Assembly (NCBI GenBank): GCA_019916065.1
Contig: CM034236.1
Location: forward strand, 50,868,690-50,932,689
Source: Vitellaria paradoxa
Lineage: Eukaryota > Streptophyta > Magnoliopsida > Ericales > Sapotaceae
Direction: 5' to 3'
DNA: 64,000 nucleotides
Every line of letters starts with the position of its first letter. The first letter of the stretch is position 1. This document shows, in pieces, positions 48,101 through 62,300 of this stretch. Made by a program: the position numbers and the translations under genes. The notes beneath the pieces are model-generated. The model was not told the DNA's origin. It ran no database searches and saw nothing but the letters and a program-made list of their open reading frames with translations.

Positions 48101-48136
<36 letters not shown>

Positions 48137-51097
48137 TTACATTTTTCTATTGATACGTTTATTATTGTGTTTATCGTCTCTTTACTACGCATGGTGGATA
48201 GAATTGCTTATGAACAAAGGTGCTAAATTAAGTTGAAATAAATTATTAATTTAACATGTACCTATTTGTCAAAGAGGCAAGAGGGTCTAAGTCTCCCTCT
48301 TAATTTTTTAGGTAAAATTATTAAAATATTATGAATCTATTTTTTGACAATTAAAAAAAATTAGTAAAATATTTTGAGTCAAGGAAAGAATTGTGTGGAG
48401 ATTATAAAGGGTTTTTAGTCACGTTGACCAAAGTTACTATAAATGTCTTATTTTTTATAGTTAAAAAATTTAAAATAATTTATAATCACATAAAAAAATT
48501 CATCAATTGGATCACAATGTCTGCCAGGAGACCTTGGAAATTACATTTTTAACTAAAATCATTGAAGCAATGTATATTCACCCACATTCTTAGGGAATCT
48601 CGCGAGTAAATATTTTATAGAGGTAGAGGCGACAAGGATGGGCAAATAATGTGATCCTCTTCCATTGGAATTAACCACGACAAGAAAATCAAACATTTTG
48701 TAAAATCATGCAATTTGAAAAACTATATAAATATTTAATTCTATTCCATTTCTATTAATTTTATAAAATAAAAATCTTGAAGCACTAAAAATAATGGTAT
48801 TTAAAATTAATTAACCCAGTGTTGTTTAAAAATAATCACGCATGTAAGTAGATTTTGAATTCAATTTGTAACAAAGTTATCCCTTGATCACATAATAACA
48901 GTAGAGTCAAATATATAAAAATGCATACTTTTAGTAATGTAGTTAAAAAATAAATCATTAACCTAATAGTAAAAACTTAAATTCTGCATTTTTCCTTAAT
49001 TAATTTTTGTTGATAAGTGGAAAGTATCAATATATTATATTAATAGAATTCTTACTTAACAAATTCAAATCTGAGTAATTAATTATCCAATGGATCCGAA
49101 TTTGAATCCAAAAATTATATATTTGACAGATTAAATTTGAATCGATTATGAATGAACCCAAATCCAACTCGACAAAAGATTATTGTTTATTACTTCTACT
49201 CTCCTATAGCATAGGGGTTTATAAGTTTATTATGGATTTTAAAGAAAAAAAAAATTACCTACGAGCAGAATTTCTTATTAAGTTAACTCAAATACTGATT
49301 CACTTAATTAATATCGTATAAGCACACGGTATGAACTGGTGCAACAAAATTTCAAATTTTACCTAAAATGTTATTATAATTCGATAAATCAAAATTTTCA
49401 TTCTACAAATAAGCACTTTACATCAAGAGAACATACAATTTGGCCCCCTCTCAAAACAAAACCAATCATGAATAATGAATTTAGAGTAAGAATACCCACT
49501 CAAGGTTATTCAAGCTATTCTTCACATGGTGAATATACGAGCCCATCTAGGTACTCCATCCAGGGGAGCACAAAAAAATCGATCAAAGCAAAAATTGAAT
49601 CAATCTAACTATTTTAATTTGGGTTGGTTTAGATTTATATTAAAATCAGTTTAATTCTTAATTAAAAAATTAATAATTCAATATTTTTAGTTTAATTTTT
49701 AAGTTAGTAGACAAAATAATCAGATTTAATCGAAATTGAATCGAAAATAATTCAAACTTGAACTCGTCCGAATTAAATCAAAATATATAATATATGATAT
49801 ATATGATAAAGTATATAATATTATGTATATTATAATATTATATTAATATATTATTTATTTAGATGATTAGAACAAAGAAAAAAAAAAGTAAATCGGTCAA
49901 ACTCAAAAATTAAATCAACATACTTAATTTGATTTAGATTAACTCAAAAATAGAATCGACCGAATTAGTTCGGTTTAGTTTGATTCTTTTTTAATTTGAA
50001 AATCAATTCAATTATATTTTAAATTAAAAATTGGTTCGAATTTGAATCTAATTTTTAAGAATTAAAAAAAAAATTCAACGTTAAATTAAATATCAATTTG
50101 AACCTAATCCAACAGACCCATACATACCCGTAACTTCATCATCCATCACGCGCAGACTTGTCCCTCAGGTCAGAGATTCAAAATTAGCACTCAGTGAATT
50201 CCAGCCTAAAAATTCAATTCCACGAGGTCACCAATAATTGTTGACAAATAAAACCAAGGTGGGTCATCAATCCACGTGAGGATCGGAAGGCATTGAAGCA
50301 TCATTTTTATAATGCAAAAAAAAAAAATAATAATAATAATAATATAATAATAATAATGATGATGATGATATAATTAGCTTGTTCATATTTGACTATAATT
50401 ATTTGATAGTGCACTTATCCTGTCAACCGTCATGTTCATGCATTCAATTTCCAGAGTTACTCTTACCATCAATCGCCAGTTCGGCTCAGAATCAAAATTT
50501 TCAAATTAAATTAAAGGTAAAAAAATTCTTAGATTTATATAAAAAAATAATAATTTTTACAGTAAATTTTAATTACAGTCAATTATGTATATTTTAAAAT
50601 TTATAACTATAAAATATAGTATATTTACCATAATTCTAACTCTTAAATGTCTAGTCCGTTGCACGCAAGGTCTTCTTTTATTATCGGTTGACCAACACCC
50701 TAGCGATCGGACTAGTCAAGGTCCGTGAGATTTTGGGTGTTAAAATAGAAAAAATGCTACATTTATAATATTTTTTTTCTAATAATGTTTTACAATATTA
50801 AAAACGATGCCATTTTAGACCAGTATATCATGTCACCCGATATTTTTACATCTTCTCTCTGATCCTTTTTTTACATTATACTAGTCATGACCAGTTCATT
50901 TTAGACGTTATAAAACAATGTTAAAAAAAAATGTTGTAAACGTAGCATTACTCTTGAAAATAGCATATGCTCCTTTGCAAGAGAATAAGGGATATACATT
51001 TTCAGAAATTAATTTATTTCAATTAGTGTTAATTAAATTTAATATATAGTGGTTGATATAATTAGAAAAAGAATGTTTTCAATTTCTATTATATATA
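48033..51097. other. Gene-free AT-rich spacer
   Basis: (TTA)n at 48106-48135 and AAT/ATG microsatellites at 50327-50370. 49600-50110 holds many AATTTGAATC/TTCGGTTTAG words, probably an old transposon. No gene supported. Confidence 0.5.
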
Positions 51098-51255
51098 GGG
51101 TTGGTTTGGAGTAAGAAAAAATGAGATAAATTGAGATAAATTGTGGTTTGGGGAGAGTTCGTAATGCGTGCAGTGAGAAAAAAAAGTTGATGTGATATAA
51201 AGTTAACAGAGATTTATAGAGATTTTTAGCAAAATATTGCATGCCAAACGCAGCC
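51098..51255. mobile_element. Tourist-like MITE family copy (158 bp)
   Basis: Ends GGGTTGGTTTGGAGTAAG and CATGCCAAACGCAGCC, with ATA on both sides (51095-51097, 51256-51258). The same length as the copies at 33851 and 47875. Confidence 0.8.
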
Positions 51256-51923
51256 ATAAGAAGCAGGGATGAAACTACGAATAAATGGTGGGAATCATGT
51301 CTTGTTTTAAGACTATCAAAATTATTGTATATATTTAGTATTTTATAGTTAAAAAATATTAAATATAAATATTTCACTCTCTTTTGTCAAAAAATTTATT
51401 ATTGCTAATTTTTTAAAGGTAAATGCATAATTACTATTAGGCTTTGTTTGGGCCTAGTTACTCAATTTTAATCTCCAATTGTTAGAACAATGCAATTGTA
51501 ATGAAATTATTGTTTATAATATGATAATTCATTAAAATATTTTTTTATCATACAAATGAGATTATTACATAGATTTTGTAAAAAAAAAAAAAAAAACAAA
51601 ATTTAGGTGGTATTTGAAAGATAAAAAGTACCACAAAAATATAAAAAAATGAAAATAAAAAAATATATAATAAATTTAATTAAAAAATATAAAAAACAAT
51701 AAAAATTAATAAATTTTGATAAATCAAACACGTAGCATAATATTCACCGTCTTCATTGGCGCGAGAAGGTGGGGGGGAATACTGCCAAGCTCGTTTAACG
51801 GCGTCGTTCGGACCGTCGGGAGGCTCACCCAACAACTTGCCCAGGCGCCACGCACAAACTGGGAATTTTTAGAAAGAAAAGTGGCTTCTTGCACGCTCAA
51901 AATCTACCTCGATCAAGATAGAA

Positions 51924-54900
51924 ATGTCATGGTTGGCTCGATCCATCGCGAACTCTCTCAGACTTGAGGACGACGACGACGACGACGGCAACAACAATGG
52001 CGATAGCATCACCAAAAACATTAATGCCCAGGACGAGCAAATTCATCAATCAGATCCTTCTTCACCATCGACACCGGAACGAGGCGTCAAAGAAGACCTC
52101 TCCGAGCTCAGCAAAACCCTAACTCGCCAGTTCTGGGGCGTCGCCTCGTTCCTCGCTCCGCCACCTCCATCCCACCCTTCTACACAGTCTCAGATCTCCG
52201 ATTCGAGTCTTCGTGAGGCCTCACCGTCGGCGGAAACTGCCGATCCGGAGGCCTCGGACGCCGCTTCGATAGCCGGAATACGCAGCGACTTTGCGGAGAT
52301 CGGAGGAAAGCTCAGGAGTGGGATTTCTAAGCTGTCTGACAACATAGCAGTGTCAGAGTTTACGAAGATTGCGTCGAATTTTCTGCAATTGGGATCCGAG
52401 CAGGAGGGCTTGGGCTCAGCAGGGGGTGCAATTGGTGTTACCGATGAAGTTGTGGCATTTGCGAGGGATATCGCAATGCATCCAGAGACGTGGTTGGATT
52501 TTCCGCTGCCCGATGACGACTACGACGACGACGATGGTATGTCTTTCTGAATCACAAGAGTTTCTGGAAATCTTATGTTTTGACTTGTTCCTCTTATTTG
52601 AAGTGTTCTCAGAATTTTGGGGCAAATGTGAACTGGATAGAAGTGTTTATCTCTGCAGGCGGCATTAATTAATTCGTATTCACTAATGTTCATTTGACTC
52701 CGGGACGAAAAGGCTAATATATATGTCTAATGAAGTTAAGCTTCTATTGCTTGCAACTCAACATTTCCCAGAGACATAAACCCGGCCAGTTTCCAAATCT
52801 AGACACTTATACCCTTTTTGTGCATTTGAATATCCCAAAAATACAGACTGTTTACTCCTAAAAGCCAATTTATGAGGTTGATATGGACGTAGATGTGGAT
52901 GACGTGAGCATCCAAATATCCTAAGCAGAGAGTAGTTGGGTTTAATCCGTATAAAATGTAATAGGGTGAATTATTTGATAACGCTCTAGTTGGCAATCTA
53001 TTAGTTAAGAACACAGCTGTTGGCAAAGCATCTACCCGGTAACATTGTTGGAGGTACGGTTGAGCTAGTAAGGTAGGTCCATTTCTTGAATAGGAGTGCA
53101 AGCTAAGATTTTAATCGTTTTTTGATAATAGACAAAAAAGTGATACTGATTTCTTCAACTTATGTGTTTCAGTCATTTGTACAGCTACCCCTCCCTGATA
53201 TCGAGAACGACAAAAATATGTTCCATTCAATTTAGTCTGGCCAAAAATATATGCATGCTCAAACTACTCTGCCTTTGATACCAATAGTGCAGACGTATTA
53301 AGAATATGCAATTAATCCCTCCTAGACAAATGCTATAGATATTCTATGATTTTTCATGATAATAAACATATTATGGTGATTTTTATTCCTTTTTTCTGCT
53401 CTGTGCGTCTTATTTTTCCCCTTATTTCTTCCTTCAGAATTTGACATGTCCGATGCCCAACAAGAACACGCTTTGTTGGTTGAACAATTTGCACCGAGCT
53501 TAGCTGCTCTTAGGATTGAACTTTGCCCAGGCTATATGAGTGAGGGCTTCTTTTGGAAGATTTATTTTGTACTCCTGCATCCAAGACTCAATAAGCAGGA
53601 TGCTTTACTCTTGTCAACACCCCAGGTATTTTAGTCTTGTGAACTTGATAATTTTTATAGTTTTTGTTTTTGGCTTTTTAGAGGGGCTAATTACACACCC
53701 CCTCAGATTTCTGACAAATACAGAGACACACACTCAAGTTTCTGAAATAACATTCACTTCTAAATTTACCTGACCATATGTGGAGAGGTCTCTCTCTTAT
53801 CAATTGCCAATGCTAAAGATGGAAAATGCTGAATCGTGATGTTTGAAAGTTGTGCTTCCTTTTTAAGAAGCGTCTACTGCTTATAAGACTCCATATCCCA
53901 ACATCCACAGATGAGAATCTTGCCAGATTTCGTGTTTTGTCTTCCCTTAACTATGCTGGAGTTTTCAGTTGTGATGGGATGTAAAGTTAGTTATCTGTCT
54001 TTAACTTAGGGTTATCGTTGGAGTTTTCAATTTGGGAGGGATAATGGAAAGGATGCAGAAGAAGCCTGCTAGATGGAAGTAGAAGTACTTATTGTGGTGG
54101 AAAATAATTATGCATAAATATTGGGCAAAGTGGGGGGGGGGAGTGGCTTACAATTGGGAGGAACACTGCTATTGGCACCAGTTTGTGAATCAACACTGGC
54201 AGAGAATAGCATGATTTTAAGAAAAATATTAGGTGGCAACTTGGGAATGGCACCAGAATCAAATTGTGGAAGCACATATGGAACCTGGAAGGAAAGTTGA
54301 AAGATCTCCCTTTGGAGATATTAGATATATCACCTCTGAGTGAACAAGGATGCAGTTGTGGCAGACTGTGTGACCTATAATGGGTCAAGATTGGAATGGA
54401 ACTTGGTGATGGGGAGGAATCTTGAGGACTGTGAGATAACAGGGAATGTTGAACTCTTGGGGTTAATTCATTCGAGGTAGCGTATGCTTGGTGACGATGA
54501 GGTATGATGATTAACTTCTACATCAGGGAAGTTTCTAGTTAAGTGTTTCTACACAGCTTTAAGAGAAAACACAGAGATTGACTTTCCCTGAAGAATGAAT
54601 ATGGAAGGGGGGAGTGACCCGAAGGTGGCTTTTTTCACATGGTACATGGAAGAATACCAACTATTGGTAATCTATAGAGGAGAGGCTTTGTTCTAGCCAA
54701 TAGGTGCAGCTTATGTAAGAATCAGGAAGAGTTGATTGCTCAAATTCTCATCCACTGTGAGTGGACTAAGGAGCTGTAGAGCCTGTTGTTTTCTAGTTTT
54801 GAAGGCCAATAGGCGTTCTTGGAAGACTGAAAATGTCTGTTTTGCTCTTGGTGGGGTACCAAGTTAATGGCTATTTTTTTTTTTTTAATAAATTTGGTTG

Positions 54901-56930
54901 GTTTGACCCAAGAGAAGTATGATCTTGCCTACCTGGATCTAACGGAAGACATGATCTTAAACAAATTTGATTGGCGTTGTCAATTCCATATAGCCGACCT
55001 CATCTAGCGGGAAAAAGCTTGGTTTGGTTAATAAATTTGGTTGGTTTGGAGGGAGAGGAATTGAAGAATTTTTCAATATGAGGAGTTGTCACTATATAGA
55101 CTTAAGAGTATTTTGTTGAGTCAATTGTATAGCTGGGTACATAGGGGTACAGATCTGATATAGAATCTTTTGTGAATTTTGTTGAGGGGTCCTTTGGATG
55201 ATGGATATTGGTTTTATACTGGCATTCTCTTGATACCCTTCTGTTTTTCTTCTCCTTAATAAAATTCCTTATTCATTTATTAAAAGAAAACTGACTATGC
55301 TGGAGTTTGCTGATTTCTTGGTCATTTTACATATCATGTCACAAGCTTATCTCTATATTAAAGTGGGGCTTGTCTGTTGTATGACAAATGATATGGTTTT
55401 CCTTTTCCTTGTATTTCACTTTGTTGAGGTTATTGCTTTTTACTTTATTTTTTTGGTGTTGACCTGTACCAAACAGTTGTGGAACTATTTGGGAATTGGG
55501 AAGTTCTTTGTTTCGACTTCAATGGTTAATTATACAACTTTATTGAGGATTGCTGGCTGAACTAAATGTAAATGACCATATAGGTTTATTGGTCCTGGGG
55601 TTTAATGTGGGACATAGAAGAAATGTTAGGTGCTATGTTGTTGTGTCGTGGTTTTAGGAAAATTATTTCATTTGACTCTTAACTCACTGGAAAATGGCTA
55701 CCAGATTCAAAGACCTCAGACCTTATCATTTATACTGGAATTATAGAGTCAGTCATTCTATGTGACAGTCACATAAAATAACTTCTCTTGCTTTTATCAA
55801 AAGCTCTTACGAATATTATCATGCAGCGTGACTTTTTTTTCTTGTTACTGTTCTTCCTTTATCCAGAAACTAAATTTCTTGAGGGCAAATGCTTTCAAAC
55901 TGGAATTTAGTTGTATCTTTGTTCACAGATCACTTGGAGGCTAAACTGTGAGGATACTTGATAATTGGTAATTTTTTTTTTTTTTTTTTACTTTAATTCT
56001 TTATCACCGGTTGTTCTTAAGGATTTGGCTTGCTCAGGAATTCAGATGTTTGTTAGCAAAAGGATTCCGTGGTTGATTATGTGTCCTAGATTTGTGCCTG
56101 TTAGTTCCTAACAAATTAAAATGGATGACTTCCTATAATGTCTTGCATTCCTTATACCTTCAAATCTTTTTGTACTTTCAGCTCAAGCAATCAGGTTGGT
56201 AAGTTCTTACAAGCAGTTAATGTTGTGCATGCAGATATTGAAAGCTAGAGCCTCGTTGACACAAGATTTGTGGAAAAGAACTAAGACAAAGCCAGAACAG
56301 GACTGGCCTAGAAGGGATGCATCTTATTTAAATGAAATCTCTACTGTACCACATGAGACAAGCAATTCTGCTCCTTCCAATGTTCATTCTGAATCTATGC
56401 CCCTTGGGACATCTGCTATTGAACTAACCACTTCCTTGGTTGATGCTGATGTTGAGACAGAGAAGCACCCAGTTCAGAGTACCGAAATTTCAATCATTGA
56501 CAAATCTGTTGTTGAGGAGGGGCCAGTAAGCAGGGCCAAAAAACAAGATCGGCATTCTGATATATCCTCTAGGGTATTGGAAAAAAAATATGAAGATGAT
56601 GCTGATGATTGGTTGAGGGAAGAAAGCTCAGAGATGGTTGGCACCAGTGGAACAACTATCCCTATTGAGAATGAAGAGGATGTATCGTTTAGCGATCTTG
56701 AGGATGATGATGGGGACATTCCAGTAAGTTACAAGAAAGTAGCATATGACTTTCATTCAACGAAGGACTCACGGGATTGGGTTCAGTTAAGCAGAAGCTC
56801 CACTGGCTCAACTAAGGATATCAATGCTGCTAGTGTTGACCGTGCTGGACCTGAGCAGGTAAGTGCCCATAATCCAGAGGTGAAGGAATCAAATGACTGG
56901 CTTGATGTTGATGACATTGAGGTGGAATAA
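51924..56930 (+). CDS. BSD domain-containing protein (3 exons, 498 aa)
   Basis: Exons 51924-52536, 53438-53625 and 56235-56930; the joins GAT-G|AA and CAG|ATA keep frame, with donors GTATGT and GTATTT and acceptors TTCAG and TGCAG. The protein opens MSWLARSIANSLRL, then an acidic run, a long Ser/Pro-rich section, and two acidic runs before the BSD domain (about residues 225-275: LRIELCPGYMSEGFFWKIYF... ending across the exon 2/3 join in TPQILKARASL), which keeps the aromatic core that defines BSD. The C-terminal third is acidic and ends NDWLDVDDIEVE. BSD proteins include TFIIH p62 and synapse-associated proteins; the plant members of this shape are mostly uncharacterised. Introns carry a copia fragment and a LINE. 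Confidence 0.92.
52765..53110 (-). pseudogene. Ty1-copia integrase fragment in BSD-gene intron 1
   Basis: On the minus strand, two frames together give the C-terminal copia integrase signature: LPTAVFLTNRLPTRALSNNS, then after frame changes LRIFGCSRHPHLRPYQ and SVFLGYSNAQKGYKCLD. Frameshifts and missing ends make it a relic. It lies antisense to the host gene. Confidence 0.85.
53965..55293 (+). mobile_element. 5'-truncated L1-type LINE in BSD-gene intron 2
   Basis: The 15-bp direct repeat ACTATGCTGGAGTTT (53950-53964, 55294-55308) is its target duplication, and the 3' end runs TTAATAAAATTCCTTATTCATTTATTAAAAG, an A-rich tail. Reading-frame debris includes DPKVAFFTW and the zf-RVT-like NRCSLCKNQEELIAQILIHC, as at the end of plant LINE ORF2. 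Many frameshifts; inactive. Same sense as the host gene. Confidence 0.85.
54906..55027 (+). mobile_element. Insertion nested in the LINE (122 bp, RTE/SINE-like tail)
   Basis: A 21-bp direct repeat TTAATAAATTTGGTTGGTTTG (54885-54905, 55028-55048) surrounds it. Its 3' part, CCATATAGCCGACCTCATCTAGCGGG...AAGCTTGG, resembles the 3' tail shared by plant RTE-type LINEs and dependent SINEs (from memory). It inserted after the LINE. Confidence 0.7.
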
Positions 56931-57913
56931 TGTCTGTAATGTGTCTCAATCTTGCTTTATCACTAATGTTGTGAATAAATTGGATGCTTTACCCTTGATC
57001 TTGTCTATCTCAATGTTGTGAATAGGTTGTTTACTTCCCCCTCGGTTTCCGTTTAAGCTTTTAAAATTACATTATTGTGTATAATTATAACCCAATTTGG
57101 ATGCTTATTTATGAAATATGCAATACATGTGGAATGCTGATGTCAAAAGAATGTCACTGTACGGTAGACCATATTTTATTCATTTGACCTTAATTTGTTT
57201 ACTCACCTATACAGAGGTCCATGTTCTATTTATTTGACCTCAATTTGTTTACTTAACTGTGCTGATGCCTGATGGTCCATGTGCTGGAGAAAATGGTTGA
57301 GGTGCTTTTGTAGACTCGTTGCAATGATCTAATCTATGCTGGCCTTAACTGTATTAAGTCGTGTGGATTCCGTGGTAAACATTTGAGGTTTTGTTTGATT
57401 GGAAAGTGTCGAGGGTTCTGTAAATTCCTCATGTTCGGTGTGTACTTTTGATAAATCATTCCTGTTCCGACATTATTGCGATATCCTCATATAGATGGTG
57501 TTTATTTCCATGGTGAGGGGCAGTATTCTCTTTCCATCTCCATTTCCTTTCTCATTCTATTCAAGAATATTTTTGAAAATCTAGTCCACATTTAATGTTT
57601 CCTATTAACCACAGAAGATTTCAGTTAAACATAACTTCTGTTGGACCTAATCAGGGAATACTTAATGTCTTGTTTGAGCGTTTTACTGGGTGATGTGTGA
57701 CATTGTTCTACAACTACTACTACCCCGTGATGAATTTATGTTGCTATACATGCAGGCCTGCTAAAAGCATTACAATCAGAACGTTGTATTATACTACGTA
57801 TATGTACACACGTGATGGCTATATAAAGCTACTGAACCAACAAAACAGAAGCCTATATATATATATATATATATGCATGTATGTATGTATACATATATAT
57901 TTTTACAGATGTA

Positions 57914-59315
57914 TTATATGACAGTTCTTTCTCTCTGTAGTATAAAGAGTAAGTTCCTTGAGAATCGCTCAAGGTGAGACCACAAGGTTCCTAATGAGAA
58001 CCTGGGCGTATCCCCTACGTCAGTACTCTTTTTGCTTATGCTTTTTGAAGGCTGTGTAGACCACCCTGGGGACTTGTGAACCACCAACACCGTACCCCCA
58101 ATTTCTTGTCTCACCATCTCCACAGTGGGTGGGTTCACCTCCTGGCCGGAAGCATCTGTGACATAGAACGATCCTATTGCTCTCGCACCGCGCGTCCCAA
58201 CCTCTGCTCTCACTATCGACAGCCCGTGTTCGCGAAACGCCCGTGTTATGTCCGAGAGGAGTCCTGGTCTGTCTCGAGTGCAGACATCTAGCCTCAGCCC
58301 CTGCATTCATATTTATTCAGTTAATTGTCATTCGAATTTCCCAGTTGGTGTCTTTATACATGTATAGTTTAGCGGCAGTAAATTTATACTACGCACATGG
58401 GATACTCTGCGTTCTATAGCAGCAATCAAGCACTGGGCAACTCTACTCCTCTCGGCCTCTGAATCCAGGATGCAGCCATCCATATGCCTAATGTAGTACT
58501 CCTGAGTGATTTCCACACGAAAACAAAGTAATTAGTTATAAAATTATCATTCTAATAAATTATCAATCTAATAAATTATCACTATAAGATAGCATTTTCG
58601 GTTAGTATTTACCTGAACAGCAATGGAGCCCTTGGAGCTAACAGCAGCATGGAACACTACATACTGCATGTCAGTGAGGGTACAAACGGTGTCAAACAGC
58701 AACTTAGGACGGTCTGTACTCCTCACATTTACCACTGAGTAACCCCTCTCCTTGCAGTGATCGATTGTCACTTGTGTTGTTCCCCCACTATTCTCGTAAA
58801 CCTTGCCGCTACCCGAGCTACTGCAGCATCTCTCATAGTCTCCATCCGCCGACATCAGCTGGTGGAGCCGCCTCTCAGTGTGGGTCCGGCGGGCCATGGG
58901 GACCGTCAGTCTCACGCTCCTCCTTTCTCCATCCCGGAGGTGGGCCTCCACCACGTTCTCCAGCTGCGCCTGTATATGGGCTAACCTGTTATCCTCAATT
59001 GGGCCGCCTTCGGATTCATCCTCTACGTAAACGATGCATGCCACGCGGGTGTTGTGGGTCCACGCCACGGCAGCTGTCACGTGGCAGCCCAGCTCAACTA
59101 GGACTGCGGATATTTCAGACATCAGACCGGGTCGATCGATAACCGTGATTTCCAAGGCCGTGTGGTCCGTTGATACGTGTGGTGGTCTCACCTCTCTGCC
59201 ATGGCATGCCTGCACCTCCTTGGACCCCAATTTGGTCGCACAAATTGCCTATAATTGATATTAACCATTGTTATTCAATCAATATATATATTTATACATA
59301 ATCATAGATAGATAG

Positions 59316-59369
<54 letters not shown>

Positions 59370-62300
59370 GGGGGGAGCGGGATGAACTACCTGCTGAATA
59401 TAATGAATGAGGCCCCCCTCAGTGATTTTGTTCCCAAGCTGGTCCGTCACGTGGAACACTGGAAAGCATGCAATCAAAGCAAGAAGACCACATGGAAGGT
59501 AATTAAGCTCAGTAGGAGTCGTGGGTGACTCACGCACACCTCAGATTCTCATAAACTGATTAAAGTTTTGTATGTGTGTAGATCATTTCAATAATTCAGA
59601 ACGTTTTGCTTGGAATATATGTGTAATATATAATATCAGGCAGCAAGCCAGAATTAGCGTAGTGCAAGTGTGGGATTTGGGGGACTGATATTAAAACCAA
59701 TGTCAAGGGGATTGTTATTAAAATCAATGTCCAACTCCCGAACAGCTATGTGTGGACCGTTGCATTAAAATTTAATGATTCAGATACATTATTTTTTTTA
59801 AATTAAAATAAGTAAATGTATTTAAACCGTTTAACTCAACAGTCCCCAACTTTACGGATTAACATTAAACCAATGTAATATTTTTCGGGGTTGACATTAA
59901 ACCAATGTAAGCCTTCCTTTTTCACAGGCGTTGGGCGGTGTTAAGAAATTTGGCAGTGGTGATGGGTACTTAATTAACTGGAAAAAAAGCACTGAACTAA
60001 ACTAACCATCCATGAACCAATCACCATCGGAGCAAATGTATGATTTGGATATAACAAGATCAAGATCAGTAAGAACTTGGACCATCTCCAGCAGAATTCC
60101 GTGCTTGTTTGCACTATCCACCTGTAACCAAAAACAAACAACAATTTTTTTTATGAAAGGAAACAACTCTCAAATGTGCAGAGCAGCAGCATATGCTTAA
60201 CACTTATGCATGCAAAGGTTTCTTCTACGTATTCGTCCTTAATTTCCTTGTTTTTGTTACCTCTTCAGACCTCCGTGCAACCACTCCCAGAAAAGCTTAA
60301 AGCAAGTTTGGGAGTAGTGCCCCTATGTATGGGTATTTTATTCATTTTAATTACCATTTGTAACCACAGTAGTGTTTGAACGATTTAAAAAAAAATATAA
60401 TAAAAATATAAAAATTTAATATAAAAATAATATGTAATGAAATTTAACAAAAAATATAAAAAATTAAAATTAATAAATTTTAATTAATTTTCATCGGTCA
60501 AATATCCCCCACGTCGATCTCCCCCAACTAGTAAATTATTAAAGCGGACCGGCCTAGGGCCTTCCCCTACGCAATACCATTTGTGCAGAAATCTGCTGCC
60601 CTGACAGACAGTGAAAGTGAAAAGTAAAAGAAAAGGAATATATCCCTTGAATTCCTAGGGAAACTCAACTTGGGAGGTGGTGCATGCATCTCTCTTTCTT
60701 CGAGCGACATTGGTGAAAAGGGTGGATTTGGAAGATTAGTCGTTGACTCAATCTCTTGATATGACCTTGGCTGTTTTTCGACGGATGGTAAGGGGTGACC
60801 TATCTCGAACAATTTTTAGAGTTTAATTTAAATAAATTAGAATAAATGATTGTTCTTGCATCGCCATTTTACTTCATTGCTTAGCATTTTTAAAAAGTAT
60901 TAAATTAGATAGTAGAATGAAAGTGTAGAATTTCATTTCTTTTACCAATTGAGGCTTAAGAATTAAAGTTGTGTTTGATTGAGGTATTAGGAAGATTAAT
61001 TATTTTCAGAGCACATTTTATTCTGTATTTGATTGTGTAAGATTAATTCGGACATGAAATTAGAAATAAGTTATTTATCCCTCGAAATTAGGGATATACA
61101 ATAACTTGTGGGAGTAATATTATATATTTCTATGTCCTAATTAGTTTTTTGCTTATATTAAAAAGTTTAAAATTAACTTATGTCAAAATACATTTTTTAT
61201 CTCATTTTATATCTCATAAACTAAGCACTAAAAAAATAATCCTAGTTAAAAATTAATCTTATATTATATATAATTTCATATGTTATTATATATATGAGGA
61301 CATTTAGAGTGGCAAAAAATTAATAAAAATTGATAAAAATTGTAGTCCCGTAATTCTTGTAGTGAAATAACAAGTAACTTTTAGAGATTTTTAATATTTT
61401 TTTATAAAACTTAGAGCTCCAAACGCGACCATGGTACTACTTATTTTTATCATTTTTATTTTTCTAATCAAACTTAGCTTGAGAACTCGTGAGATGAAAC
61501 ATATTAGGTTCACAACAATAATGTATAGGTATCGATTACAATTCGAACTTGTGAATCCATCCAATTAAACCTAAATGAGTTTGAATCCAAATAAAATTGT
61601 TAATAGACATAATTGGGGTAAATAAAATAATATCTACTTAATTAACGGGTATAAATATATTGATGAAACAATTAGTTAAATACCCAATTATCTACTTAAT
61701 TAATGCGGAGCAAGAATTATAAGATGAAAATAAAAAAAGTTTTTACTTAACTAATTAGAGCCATAATTGAAAAATTAGTATATGAATAATTAATAGGTTG
61801 ATTTTTCATATGATCCATATGCATGCATGGTGGAAGCAAGAGTTGTAAAAGAGAAATTGAAAAAGTTCTTACTTGGCCAATTAGGCCCACAATTAAAAAG
61901 TCTAGTAATAAATGATAAGTAAGCTTATTTTTTATATGACACACATGCATATATATATATATATATATTTATATACATATATATATTCATCTTTTCACCT
62001 CAAGCATTAATTGTTTTAATGAATTGTAATATTGTCTTTAGTGGCTCCCATACTCCCTAAATTAGTGCTCACTTAGTGCAAGTTAAGAGGCAAAGACATG
62101 GGTGAGATAGAGCTAACACCTAATCCTCTACATATATATTTTCTTAACATTCCTCTAAGTGACAGAAGAAAACATTACTTCAGTAGTTATAATAGTTCTA
62201 AAAAATTCTATACATCTTTAATTCTTAATTCATCAATTGTTATGGACTTGTAAACATGTAAACAAAATTATAAATATATTACAAAAATACTAAAAAGAGT

